Assembly: GCF_034140825.1 (NCBI RefSeq)
Contig: NC_089038.1
Location: 19,581,501 to 19,645,500 of the forward strand
DNA: 64,000 bases
Source: Oryza sativa Japonica Group
Lineage: Eukaryota; Streptophyta; Magnoliopsida; Poales; Poaceae
Direction: 5' to 3'
Shown here: positions 1 to 10,721 of the stretch, in pieces
How positions within the stretch are numbered: the first letter of the stretch is position 1
Layout of the letters: each line of letters begins with the position of its first letter
The notes under the pieces: model-generated
The model's input: the letters and a program-made list of their open reading frames with translations, nothing else
Told to the model about the DNA's origin: nothing
Databases searched by the model: none
Program-made: the position numbers and the translations under genes

Positions 1-163
1 GAATGAAGGATCCCTTAAAACAAATTGTTTCCGATTGGTTATAAACTTTATAGTTTTTGTTTGGTTTCTTTCCTCTGTAACTTTGTAAATATTTTTTGAG
101 TTCTATAAAATTACACTGTTGGGCAAAGCCCTGGCAGTATTTTTGGTCAAAAAAAAAAACTTC
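1..163 (+). mobile_element. Probable 3' end of an L1-like LINE with poly(A) tail
   Basis: The sequence resembles the AT-rich 3' terminal region I remember for rice L1-type LINEs: a TTTGGTTTCTTTCCTCTGTAAC stretch, then GGGCAAAGCCCTGGCAG, then a run of about ten A at 150-160. The rest of the element would lie left of the window. No coding part is visible, so a host gene 3' UTR is the alternative. This is recognition by pattern only. Confidence 0.35.
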
Positions 164-1388
164 CTCCGTCACAGAATAAGTTAATCTAATACGGGACGTG
201 AGTACTAATATATCACATCCCGCATAGATAAACTTATTTTCATCTGTTCAGATTTATACTAATGTGTCACATTCTTGTACTAGGGGTGTGTTTAGTTCAC
301 GCCAAAATTGGAAGTTTGGTTAAAATTGGAACGATGTGACAGAAAAGTTGGAAGTTTGTGTGTGTAGGAAAGTTTTGATGTAATGGAAAAGTTGGAAGTT
401 TGAAGAAAAAATTTGGAAAACTCGGAGACGACTCCCGGTCGGACGCCCGAATGGGAGGGGGTAAAATCGGGCACTGGTGTTAGCATGATGTCATCACCCG
501 ATTTACGTGCAAAATTACTTTAAACTGATTTTTCTCTTAAATTACTTATCCAAATCATGATCCGATTGCACTATTAAATTCATTGCAATTAAATATTCAA
601 AACAAGACTACACATGAATATATTCCGACGGAAAAAATTAGCTTATTATTGAATTATTTTTAAAATATCGGAATTGTTTCACTAAGTAGATCGAAAATGT
701 TTCACTCGTTTAAATCGGGTGTTGTTTCACCTTATATAAAAACAATATTTCAGCAAATAACGAAAGAATGTTTTAGTTCATTGCAACATTAGATCTATAC
801 ATAGTGAAACATTGTGAGTACACTAGGTGAAATATTTTTCGGTGGAACAAAAAAATAATCCAACTTCCCTTAATAGGGGGTTTCCAAAATATGTGGGTTT
901 TTTTGTTGCAATGGAATGTTTCGTTCACTGCAATATTAGATCTATACATAGTGAAACATTGTGAATACACTAGATGAAATATTTTTGGTAGAACAAAAAA
1001 AACCAAATTCTCTTAATAAAGAGTTTTCAAAATATGTGGGTTTTTGCTGCAATGGAGTTGTTTGTGTGTGAATAAGTGATAGGTGGGGACATGGGACATG
1101 TGGTGGGAGCCCAGATGGGCTGATGCGCACGTGATGGGGGATGGGGGAGCGACCGATTTACTCTCCCTGAATCGGTCGACTGATCTTTAAGTATTTTCGA
1201 CTAAACTCGGCCTAGGTTAACTTATTTTTATTTTGGAACAGAGGTACAGTCATCTACACTAAAATTTTAAAAAAGTTGAATGTGAAAATTTTGAAAAATT
1301 GACCTCAGGAGTCCAGATGGGTAGTCGTCAACGAGAAGGAAGAAAAAGCAACCAAAATCCTCTCTCGCGCGCGCCAAATCCACCGGAG
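164..1388. other. Upstream region of the YSL gene, built of MITE-like and duplicated sequence
   Basis: From about 162 to 290 there is a Stowaway-like piece (CTTCCTCCGTCACAGAATAAG). From about 286 follows a Tourist-like end (GGGGTGTGTTTAGTTCACGCC). A 148-bp tandem duplication lies at 766-1058 and is listed separately. I see no gene here. The final 200 bp before the ATG turn GC-rich, as expected for a 5' UTR. Confidence 0.5.
766..1058. repeat. Tandem duplication, two copies of about 148 bp
   Basis: Two neighbouring copies start at 766 and 914. Both carry ATTAGATCTATACATAGTG, AACATTGTGA.TACACTAG and AAAATATGTGGGTTTTT in the same order. They differ by scattered substitutions and small indels, so the duplication is not brand-new. 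It sits 330-620 bp upstream of the YSL start codon. Confidence 0.75.
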
Positions 1389-4300
1389 ATGCCGCCGCCG
1401 GAGACCTCGTCGGCGGCGGCGCCGTCTCCTCCTTCCCCTGACCCCCTCGCCTCCCCGCTCCTCCTCCACCCACGGGAGCGCGAGATTGACCCCGCCTCTC
1501 CCCCTCCCCCTCCCCCGCCGCCGCCGCCGTGGCGGGATCAGCTCACCCTCCGCGGCGTCGCCGTCGCGGCGGTCCTGGGGTCGCTGCTGTGCGTGGTCAT
1601 CCACCGCCTCAACCTCACCGTCGGGGTCATCCCGGCGCTCAACGTCGCCTCGGGCCTCCTCGCCTTCTTCCTCGCCACGGCGTGGCGTGGCGCCGCCGCA
1701 GTGCTAGGGCTCGGCCACCACCGCGGGAGGCCGTTCACCAGGCAGGAGAACACCGTCATCCAGACCTGCGCCATCGCCTGCGGCAGCCTCGCCTTCAGCG
1801 GTACGAGGCTACAGGGACTCCCCCGCTCTGGTTGAATTCTGCTATTTCGAGAAATCATTTTTTTTGGCCCCCTCTATTTTCAGATCAGAGACAAAAGGGT
1901 GCTAAATTTGTTGCTTAGAGCATTTTTAGTGATAATTATGAGCTATTAACATGAATTGGAAGTGTTTTTCTAGTGTTAATTGCTGCAATTTTATAGTGGA
2001 TTTCTCATTTCTGGAGTAATTATAGAGCATTGTGTTCTTTCTTGTTAGGGTGCTCGTCCTCGTATATCTTTGCGATGGACCGGAAGACGTATGAGCTTGT
2101 GGGACAAGACTATCCAGGTAATCGTATGGAAGACATAAGAGATCCTTCTCTTGGTTGGATGATCGGTTTCATGTTCCTCATCGCTCTCATCGGTCCATTT
2201 AGCATTGTAATGCTGCGAAAGGTATTACTTTTTCTTGTCAAGAAATCTCGGAACTGCAAAATAAGAAGGAAATGATACTGCTGAATAATCTGCTTATTTT
2301 CTTATATTGCAGTTCATACACGTTACACTGTACGTCGTAGTGCTGATAAATCAAGATGCCACATAGAACTTTTACCTCTTAGGCCTTAGCTGCATAGTGC
2401 GTGCAGTTCTAGTTCTTATTAATCAAGATGTTCTGTATACTATTGCAGGTAATGGTAATTGATTATAAGCTCGCATTCCCTGGTGGGACTGCAACAGCTC
2501 TAATGATTAATAGCTTGCATGGAAAAACAGAAGCCGATCTTGCAGGGTAAGGCAATGGGTACTCAAGAAAGATTTTAGAATATGACATCATATCTTTTAC
2601 ACTTCAGTTTTGCAAGTTTTTTCATGCTGAGGCAGGAGTCAAGAACTTACTCTTCTACATTGGACAACTAGTCAAGTAAATACATATGACATGCCATGCC
2701 ATTCATGAGGCATGATTTCTAAATCTACCAACCTAGTGATTGGCACAAAATCATGCAAACTTGTATCCATGCTTACTTGGAAATACTTCATCTCTGCACA
2801 CTGTTGTAGTGTTGTTCTTGCTGGATCTGTTCTCAGTCCTATGCACTTGGTGCCAAAAGAATATACGCACAGAAACCAAATGCAAAGATGTTCTATAGTC
2901 TATAGAAATTCCTCATATCTAACTTAGTGATCCTACTGTCAAATCAATTTTGGGGCCAAGCAGTACTTATAAGCGTACATTTGAATTGCTTGAATTAAAT
3001 ATGTACACGATGAGAGCCTAAGGTTTGAGTCTGATTTTTTTTTTTAACACAAGACAAGTGATAAAACAAAGTATATTACACAAAATGCAATTTTTATTTG
3101 TACTCAAAGAATTTCGGTGCATGTTTGTTGTATGAAATGTTGCAGTTTAATTGGTTCTGCAGCCATTTTTCCTATTTTACACCTTCTGTTATTCTGTTGT
3201 TTTGCAGAAGAAAAGTTCATTGTCTAGTCAAGTACATGAGTCTTAGTTTTGGCTGGAGCTTCTTTAAGTGGTTCTTCAGTGGAGTTGGTGATTCTTGTGG
3301 TTTCGACAATTTCCCATCGTTTGGAATTGAAGCTTTTAAGAACACGTATGTTCTCAATATTCTTTTCTTTTCTGTATCCTTCTCCACAAATTTATCAATG
3401 TGACTGTCCTCAGTGCTTTGATTAGTGGCAATAAGCTATGGATGATTGTGGGATGTATTTCATCTTTCTAGATGTTATATCTACCATTTATTTGTAATCT
3501 CACCTTTTTTATCACCAGGGACTATCTGCGATCACAAGACTTACTCTTTTAGATAATATGTACAAACTCGGATGGACTAATTCATTTTAAACCATTCTCA
3601 GAACAACAATTGAATAATTCCTATCACCATTAATTGACCATTCAATTTATTAAGAACAGAAGGTGCATTACCAATGAGTCAATGACTATCGTATGCCATA
3701 TGATATATTTATATCTTTTGTAGCTTACTGGTACAAAGTACAAGTCATTTTGCAATAGTCATCCACATTTTCCAGTAGCAGCATGTACTCATTGTAAGTT
3801 ATAATATGTAATGTATGATCATATTCAGAATATCACATGTGCCAACCAACTTGAGAATGTCTTATTTGCCTGAAGTTCTCTTTCTCATATGCTGGCAGGT
3901 TTTATTTCAACTTTAATCCTAGTTATGTTGGGTATGGTCTTATTTCCCCCCATATTGTCAACTGCTCAGTTTTTCTTGGGTCAGTCATATCTTGGGGTTT
4001 TCTTTGGCCATTTATCGCTAAGCAAGCTGGTGATTGGTACCCAGATAACCTTAGTAACACTGACTTCAGAGGCCTATATGGGTACAAGGTACATATATTT
4101 ATCCTCGTATCCATTAAATTGATGATGGTCCTCGCTGGGTCCAATTTTGAGCAACTATTTTTGAAATTTAAAAATCTTTCATTGGACCTCTTTGAAGAGA
4201 TTCTCTTGGCAACCAACATTCCTACTGTTAGTACTCAGTACCACTGAAGTAATATGGTCTCAGGGAATTTGTTTTTCTTTAATATATTTAACAATTTTGT

Positions 4301-5631
4301 AAAATAAAATTTTATGTAAATGATAATGCATGATCTTCTCATAATTGTATTATATCCCCACAGGTTTTCATAGCAATTTCTGTCATACTTGGTGATGGCC
4401 TCTACAACTTGGTAAAAGTATTCCTTATTATTGCAAAGGAAATATGTAATGCACGATCAAAAGAACATGACCTACCTGTTCAAGCTCTACTTCAAGGTAG
4501 CATGAATAGCTCATGACATTTTTGGCCTATGTTTATCTGTTCTACAATATCTTGGCATTTTTCTTCACTAATTCAGACTAATTCTTGGAGTTTTACTGTT
4601 TTTGGCTTTAACTATGCACTTATTTGCTTGCAGAATATCATCTCTCATTTGTCCTAATTTTGAGCACTGAAAATGTTTGTTGGTATTTTTCAGATGATGA
4701 CAGTTCCAGACAATTATTGGACGAGAAACGTCAAACTGAGATATTCCTTAAAGACAGCATACCTACTTGGCTTGCTGTTTCTGGTTACATTGTTCTTGCA
4801 GCAATATCTACCGTGGCTGTACCCATCATATTTCCCCAACTGAAGTGGTACCTTGTCCTTGTCTGCTACTTCCTTGCTCCTGCCATTGCCTTCTGCAACT
4901 CTTACGGGATGGGCCTCACAAACTTGAACCTTGCACCCACATATGGCAAGATTGCCCTCTTCGTGTTTGCCTCGCTTGTTGGCAGTGATGGTGGTGTCAT
5001 TGCTGGCCTTGCAGCATGTGGTGTAATCATGTCAATCGTCTGCTCCACAGCGGATCTCATGCAGGACTTCAAGAGCGGCTATCTCACCCTCTCCTCGCCT
5101 CGATCGATGTTCATTTCCCAGATGATCGGTGTCGCCCTCGGGTGCATAATCGCTCCACTCACACTCTGGCTCTTCTGGACAGCGTTTGACATCGGTGACC
5201 CTGACGGCGAGTACAAGGCCCCATTTGCCATCATCTTCAGGGAGATGGCCATCATCGGCATCGAAGGCTTTGCGGCGCTGCCAAGGCACTGCCTTGAGAT
5301 CTGCTGTGTGTTCTTCTTGGCAGCACTGATCATCAACCTCATGAAGGATGTTGTACCAAACCATGTCTCCAGGTTCATCCCCATTCCGATGGCGATGGCC
5401 GTGCCATTCTACATTGGCGCGTATTTCGGCGTGGACATGTTCATAGGGACATTGATCCTGTTCGCCTGGCAGAAGATAGACCGGAGAGAGGCTGATGACT
5501 ATGCGGTGGCAGTTGCGTCCGGCTTGATCTGTGGAGATGGGGTCTGGAGCATTCCTTCTGCTGTTCTGTCCATCCTGGGAGTTGATCCACCGATCTGCAT
5601 GTCCTTCAGGCCATCTTCAGCTTCTGTATGA
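1389..5631 (+). CDS. Metal-nicotianamine transporter, YSL4/YSL6 clade (YSL5/YSL6-type of rice)
   Basis: The seven exons are 1389-1800, 2049-2221, 2449-2546, 3208-3345, 3899-4088, 4364-4496 and 4694-5631; joined they give 2082 nt and 693 aa with every junction in frame. The product is an oligopeptide-transporter-family membrane protein that moves metal-nicotianamine complexes (in this clade mostly Mn or Fe at vacuole or plastid membranes). Visible family motifs are TRQENTVIQTCAIAC, FSGVGDSCGFDNFP, PHIVNCSVFLG, ISWGFLWPF, LYGYKVFIAI, FCNSYGMGLTNLNLAPTYGK, VGSDGGVIAGLAACGV, TADLMQDFKSGYLTLSS, FIPIPMAMAVPFYIGAYF and ASGLICGDGVWSIPSA, in the order of Arabidopsis YSL4/YSL6. About 14 hydrophobic segments fit the family. 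The N-terminus (about 60 aa) is Pro/Ala-rich with a long proline run. I chose the ATG at 1389 because homology begins soon after; in-frame ATGs at 1299 and 1317 are alternatives. Rice has two adjacent genes of this clade, OsYSL5 and OsYSL6; I cannot tell which this is. Confidence 0.95.
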
Positions 5632-7050
5632 GACGATGGATCAAAACTTTGGAGTTTTCATGCGGTTATATGATTGAAGCTGAGCCTCTGTAAATGCATT
5701 CATACAAAGTAGATTTGTGTTGTGTATATTTTCTACTTCTGTGTACAATTGTGTAGAAAATGGGACATTGGAATTTAGAGCCGTTGTCCACGATGAACAG
5801 AATTTTGTTTTTTTTTGTTGTGTTGGGGGGGGGGGAGCCGGTAATTATTTTTTTTTGGAAGGAGGGATTTTTGCTCATCCAAATGTTTTTTAACATTTGG
5901 AAACAATGAAATCCAGTTTAATCCTCTTTAATTGAGTTCATAATCAATTGATACAAAATTGGTAAATTCTCTCCTTACTACCTCCACCTCATTTCGAAAT
6001 ACAAAGATACATAATTAAAAATTGCTACTATTTTAGAACGCACGATGGATCTTTTAATTTATTATTACTATTTATATCGCGGAGGATATTTTTAATCTTC
6101 TCATATCATAATCTTAGATTAGATTATTAGTTCCTCGGTTTGCTGCCCGAACTGACCACATGATCAATGTGATGGCCCAGCCCAAATGCAAAACTGGACA
6201 GGGATCGATATGCGTCTACAGGAATGGGAGATTGCGCAATGGTTGAAGATTGGTGGCACATAATCTCACACTCGGCCAGCTGCCCTAGAAAGACCCTCAA
6301 GTCGTTGTTCATCTTAATGGCCTAGGAACTCTGGTGCGAGAGAAATGCCTGTATCTTCAGACAGCGAGCTTCCATGCCCGCTATCATCATCGCCAAAATT
6401 AAAGAGGAGGCGCGAACCTGGATCGCGGCGGGAGCTGCAAAGCTCACAAAGATCATCCCAACAGGAGAGTAGGCGTCTTAAACACTTCTTTTGCGGGTCG
6501 GCTCCTTTCCTGGACTTTGCAAATACTTTGTGACTTTTGTTTGTGTCCAGTTTTTACTCCTTCTTTATCTTTATCTTTACCATTATAAAAATTTAAGATG
6601 TTTTTGTCGGTATTTTGGTACGTTATTTGTATTTTAGCCAGTTTTTAAGTTCGTTCGCTTTTGGAAATATAGATATGTGTATGAGTCGGATTTTAAGTTT
6701 GTTTGCTTTTGGAAATAAAAAAGAAGTCGTATAAGAAATTTCTTTAAAAATAACTTGCATACTAATTTGATATGAAAGTTGGACTTCTCATTGCAGCTCA
6801 TGATTTTTTTTTTAAAAAAGCGAATTCTCACAATAAATTTTATCCCAACTAAAACGTATAATAATAATAAGATTAAAATAGTATTCATCTATTACAACGC
6901 ACGAATATTTTTTCTAGTCAATATAAAAGTGACAAAACTTTTACCCTTCTTTCAAAATGAAAAATTGTGATGGCCCAGCGAGGCAGAGCAACCTGTTGTG
7001 TTTTGTGTAGAAGGCTCACGGCTACCCCCCTGCTCGCCTTTGGACACCGC
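5632..7050. other. Intergenic region between the YSL gene and the first SDR gene
   Basis: It begins with the YSL 3' UTR (to roughly 5800). After about 5970 the sequence is AT-rich, with a Stowaway-like fragment around 5981-6110 and long A/T runs. Between 6124 and 6540 there is a more GC-balanced segment with short open frames and no recognisable domain. I see no supported gene. Confidence 0.5.
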
Positions 7051-7099
7051 GCCACGTGTCCAGCCACCCGTGACGTGTCGCAACGGCAGGACACGTGGT
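7051..7099 (+). promoter_or_regulatory. Cluster of ABRE/G-box motifs upstream of SDR gene 1
   Basis: GCCACGTGTCC at 7051, GTGACGTGTCG at 7070 and, inverted, GGACACGTGGT at 7089 lie within 50 bp, 180-230 bp before the start codon. CACGTG/ACGTGTC cores are the known binding sites of ABA-responsive bZIP factors. Function is inferred from motif clustering only. Confidence 0.6.
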
Positions 7100-7277
7100 G
7101 CATTCTCATGCAGCGGCGCTAGGCTTCTCTCCCTCACGGCCTCACCTCGCGCACACACGAGCTGCACAGTGCAGAGCTCAGATCAGCAATTCAGCATACA
7201 TACGACGTCGACGTACGACGACGAGGAAGAAGAGGAGATCGGAGGAGGCAGGCAGCTGCCGAGATCGATCGACCGCC

Positions 7278-9081
7278 ATGGAGACGCTGAGCATGCTGAA
7301 GGTGGGGTACACCCTGCTGCGGAGCGAGACGCCGGCGACGGACCTCGTCAACGCCTTCATGGACTGGGCGGCGCGCCGCTCGCTGCTCCTCCTCGCCGTC
7401 TTCGTGCCGCCCTACCTCGCCTACAGGCTCGCCTCCTCGGCGCTAGCCGCCGCGTCGCCGGAGGACGTCGCCGGCAAGGTCGTCCTCGTCACGGGCGCCT
7501 CGTCGGGGATCGGCGAGCAGGTCGCGTACCGGTACGCGCGGAGGGGCGCGCGGCTGGCGCTGGTGGCGAGGAGGGAGGCGAGCCTGGGGGAGGTGGCGGC
7601 GAGGGCGAGGGCGCTCGGCTCGCCCGACGTGCTCGCCGTCCCCGGCGACGTCGCGAGGCCCGACGACTGCCGGCGCTTCGTCCAGGCCACCGTCGAACAC
7701 TTCGGCCGCCGTAAGTGTCATTCTTTGCATGCGTTTTTGCCTGAATTTTGCAGAGACTGTATTGACGGACCTGCATGTTTGCCTGAATTTTAGAGTCTGA
7801 ATTTATCTCTTTTCGCATTCGTGCAGTGGATCATCTTGTGAACAATGCTGGCTTGGCCAACGTGTGCTGGTTTGAGGAGGTGCCAGATGTTGCTAATTTC
7901 AAACAAGTCTTGGTACTACTGCATTTTCCTCTACTACTACTATTTCATACTCCTGTCTTTTTCTTCTTTCTTGATTCAACTCACAGTCAAGTGAGTCAAC
8001 GGATCGAAGAATTTGATGATGTTAATGAAACACAGTACAGTTTCAGTAAGAAAATTTAACATGTAATTGATTAACAATCACTTCTCTCACCATTTGAACC
8101 ACCATGATACATGCATTACCATCAGTATATCTAATATATTGATGTGCAATCATTTTACTGAGTTCGTGAAAAATTACCATCAGTATATATGTTCAGTAAT
8201 CCATGTGACAAACAAAGGATGAATTGAGTTTTGTCAGAACTCTGAATTAATCTGAACTACCTTGTTCAATTGCTGCAGGATGTGAACTTCTGGGGTACGG
8301 TTCACCCGACGCACGCCGCTCTCCCCCATCTCAAGGCGAGCCGCGGGAAGATCTTCGTCAACTCCTCGGCATCGGCTGTGCTCGCCATGCCAAGGATGAG
8401 TTTCTACAATGTATTAATCGTACATTTTTTACTCCCAACTCTTTTATCTCTACTGGGATTGGAATCATCATGAACACATTACTGGAGTATATATATAGAT
8501 AGTTAGATACTGTTGTGTTTCAGGCTAGCAAGGCCGCGGTGCACAACTTCGCCGAGACGCTGCGGATGGAGCTCCACGGCGAGGTCGGCGTGACGGTGGC
8601 GACGCCGGGGTGGGTGGACTCGGAGATGACCAAGGGGAAGCACCTGTCCAGCCATGGCGCAATGGAAGTCGACCAGGACACCAGGGATGTGAGTAACAAG
8701 AGGTTTACAGTTAAATTAAACCCATCGCTAATCTGAATATTTCAGGTAATTAATCGTGTATGTCTTTAATTTGTGCTTTTGGCTGTGCAGGCTCAGGTGG
8801 GGGTGTTCCCGGTGGAGCGCGGCGAGCGGTGCGCGGAGGCGATCGTGGACGCGGTGGCGCGCGGGCGGCGGCGGGTCACCTCGCCGGCGTGGTACGGGGC
8901 GCTGTTCCTGTGGCGGACGATGGCGCCCGAGGTGGCGGACGCGTGCCAGCGCGTGTTCTACCACCGGCGGAGCTCCGCCGCCGGCGGCGGAGGGAGGGCG
9001 AGGGCGGCGCTGGAGGCCACCGGCGCCAAGGCCGTGCTGCAGCCGCCGTCGCTGCGCAGCTCGGAGATCAAAGTGGAGTAG
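7278..9081 (+). CDS. Steroleosin / 11-beta-hydroxysteroid dehydrogenase-like SDR, paralog 1
   Basis: The five exons are 7278-7710, 7827-7912, 8279-8410, 8524-8688 and 8791-9081; joined they give 1107 nt and 368 aa in frame. This is a classical short-chain dehydrogenase with the NAD(P)-binding TGASSGIG at residues 72-79, LDHLVNNAG ending at 153, catalytic Ser near 203 and YNASK (Tyr216, Lys220). A hydrophobic N-terminal segment (about 35-58) with VFVPPYLAYR resembles the proline knob that anchors steroleosins (HSD1) in seed oil bodies. The C-terminal SLRSSEIKVE matches the family's PESIRTPEIKSD-type tail. Likely role: NADP-dependent oxidoreduction of sterol-like or hydroxy-lipid substrates at lipid droplets or ER; the substrate is not deducible. 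It is followed head-to-tail by a paralog sharing most intron positions. Confidence 0.93.
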
Positions 9082-9463
9082 ATGACGATGTGAAGGCGCG
9101 CGGCTTCTTTTGCTGTTGCAAGCTTTGTGTTGAGAAAGAAAAAATGGGGAATAAAAGTTTGGGAAAATGTACGTGCTTGTGGTGATCGATCATTTCCAAT
9201 GTGTGAAATATTTGTACCTTATTAAATCAGCTTAAATCAGTCATATATATTCTATATTTTCTTCTATATCTAAAATCTTGCCTCGATTAAAGCACGCTGT
9301 TCCAGCAGACAGAAATTTTACAGGACTATCAATTGAATTAGCTCGTTCGCTCCAAAATATCCATGAAATTTCTTGGTTCGAGTAATAAATTCAAGTACGA
9401 AATTTACAGCTTACTACAGCGGGATTAGAGGTGAGCAGAAAAATACCGAACCAAAATGACCGA

Positions 9464-9589
9464 GACAAAAACTAACCGAGATCGAATTAACCGAAAAAAC
9501 CGAATATATCACTGGCCCAATAACATGACAAAAACTAACCGAGATCGAATTAACCGAAAAAACCGAATATATCACTGGCCCAATAACAT
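9464..9589 (+). repeat. 63-bp perfect or near-perfect tandem duplication
   Basis: Two adjoining copies beginning at 9464 and 9527 share GACAAAAACTAACCGAGATC, GAATTAACCGAAAAAACCG and ATCACTGGCCCAATAACATG. It lies inside the outer hAT-like element, just left of the nested insertion. Confidence 0.85.
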
Positions 9590-9601
9590 GTATGATATGT
9601 C

Positions 9602-9984
9602 TAGGGGTGGAAAAAAAGCTCGAGCTCGTGAGTTCTGCTCGGGCTTGGCTCGAGCTTGGTTGGCTTGGCTCAGCTCGTAAGCCAAACAAGCCAAGCCCAA
9701 GCCTCCTTTTTAGCTCGTTGCTGAAATGAACCGAGCCGAGCTAGCTCGCGAGCCGCTTGTTTTGGCTTGCGAGCCTAGGCCATCGTGTGTTTATATTGAT
9801 TATTTTACTTTATATAGTGTTAGGTGTTTCAACAGGAAGGCTTGCAAGCCAGCTCGAGCCAGGAAACGAGCCGAGCCGAGGTTAAGTTTTAGCTTGTTTT
9901 TCTAACCAAACCGAGCCAAGCCAAGCCTATTTTTTTACGAGCCACTGCAAGCCGAGCCGGCGGCTCGGCTCGTTTCCACTCCTA
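9602..9984. mobile_element. hAT-like MITE nested in another hAT-like element
   Basis: Termini TAGGGGTGGAAA and TTTCCACTCCTA form a terminal inverted repeat, and the element is flanked by a perfect 8-bp duplication GATATGTC (9594-9601 and 9985-9992). The 383-bp interior is a palindrome-rich set of GCTCG / CGAGC and AAGCC / GGCTT words with no coding capacity. The perfect target duplication shows it is younger than its host element. Confidence 0.85.
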
Positions 9985-10597
9985 GATATGTCAGCTCATT
10001 AGCACCAATACCTCCTCACCTAAAGCAAACTCATCTGGCAAAACCTTATCCTCACTATCACTACCGCACGACTTATCCACCCCATCCCCAAAACCTTATC
10101 CTCCCCAATCCCACAATCGAGTTTCGAAAAACAAAAACGGATCCAATCATGGCAAGATCGATTTGCTTTTATTTGTTTTTTTTCAATCAATATGCTCTAT
10201 TTTCTAGTAGTATCATATTGTAGTTCTTTATCTGACTTGCTTCGATTCATTGATCGTGTATAGAGTACTTTTTTATTAATTTATTTGCTGTTTAAACTGT
10301 TGTTATGGTTAGTTCGGTCTATAACCGAGACCGAACCAAACTAACCGAAGACCGAAGTGCTTGGTCTTGAGTTTTCTTGAAGATCGATCGGTCTTGTGAT
10401 ACTGAAGATCGAATTTTTCAAAAGACCACGGAACCGAACCAAATTTCTCGGTTAAACCGAATACCCACCTCTACGCGGGATCACAAACTTATCACTTATC
10501 CTTTATTTTGGACCCCGTTATAAAATCGGAAGCTCCCAGGGGGCTTAATTTAAAAATGTGTGAAAAGGGGCAGCGGCGGCGGCGAGCTCAGTGGCAG

Positions 10598-10642
10598 CCC
10601 ACGTGTCCTCCAACGTGGCGCGCCCCCCGTCTCCACGTGTCC
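10598..10642 (+). promoter_or_regulatory. Cluster of ABRE/G-box motifs upstream of SDR gene 2
   Basis: CCCACGTGTCC at 10598, CCAACGTGGCG at 10610 and TCCACGTGTCC at 10632, with a TATA-like CATATAATT near 10673 and the start codon at 10722. The first and last boxes share CCACGTGTCC with the first box of the upstream paralog. Confidence 0.6.
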
Positions 10643-10721
10643 GCCGCCGCCGCATCGCCGCTCGCAACGCCGCATATAATTCGAGCTCCTCGATCGAGCT
10701 CGAACGAACGGCCGGCAAGCC

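Larger units (their letters stand above)
9426..10473. mobile_element. Non-autonomous hAT-like element (outer of a nested pair)
   Basis: The ends are TAGAGGTGAGC and ACCCACCTCTA, so both begin TAGAGGTG(A/G)G when read inward. Flanking 8-bp sequences AGCGGGAT (9418-9425) and CGCGGGAT (10474-10481) match at 7 of 8 positions, as expected for an old hAT target duplication. The interior has no transposase and repeats ACCGAACC / CGGTT motifs. A second hAT-like element is inserted at 9602-9984. It lies between the two SDR genes, close to the promoter of the second. Confidence 0.75.

Noticed and set aside
1299-1388. Upstream in-frame ATGs at 1299 and 1317 as the YSL start
   Set aside because: The extra residues are unlike the family and the sequence before 1389 is less GC-rich, as in a 5' leader; the ATG at 1389 was preferred.
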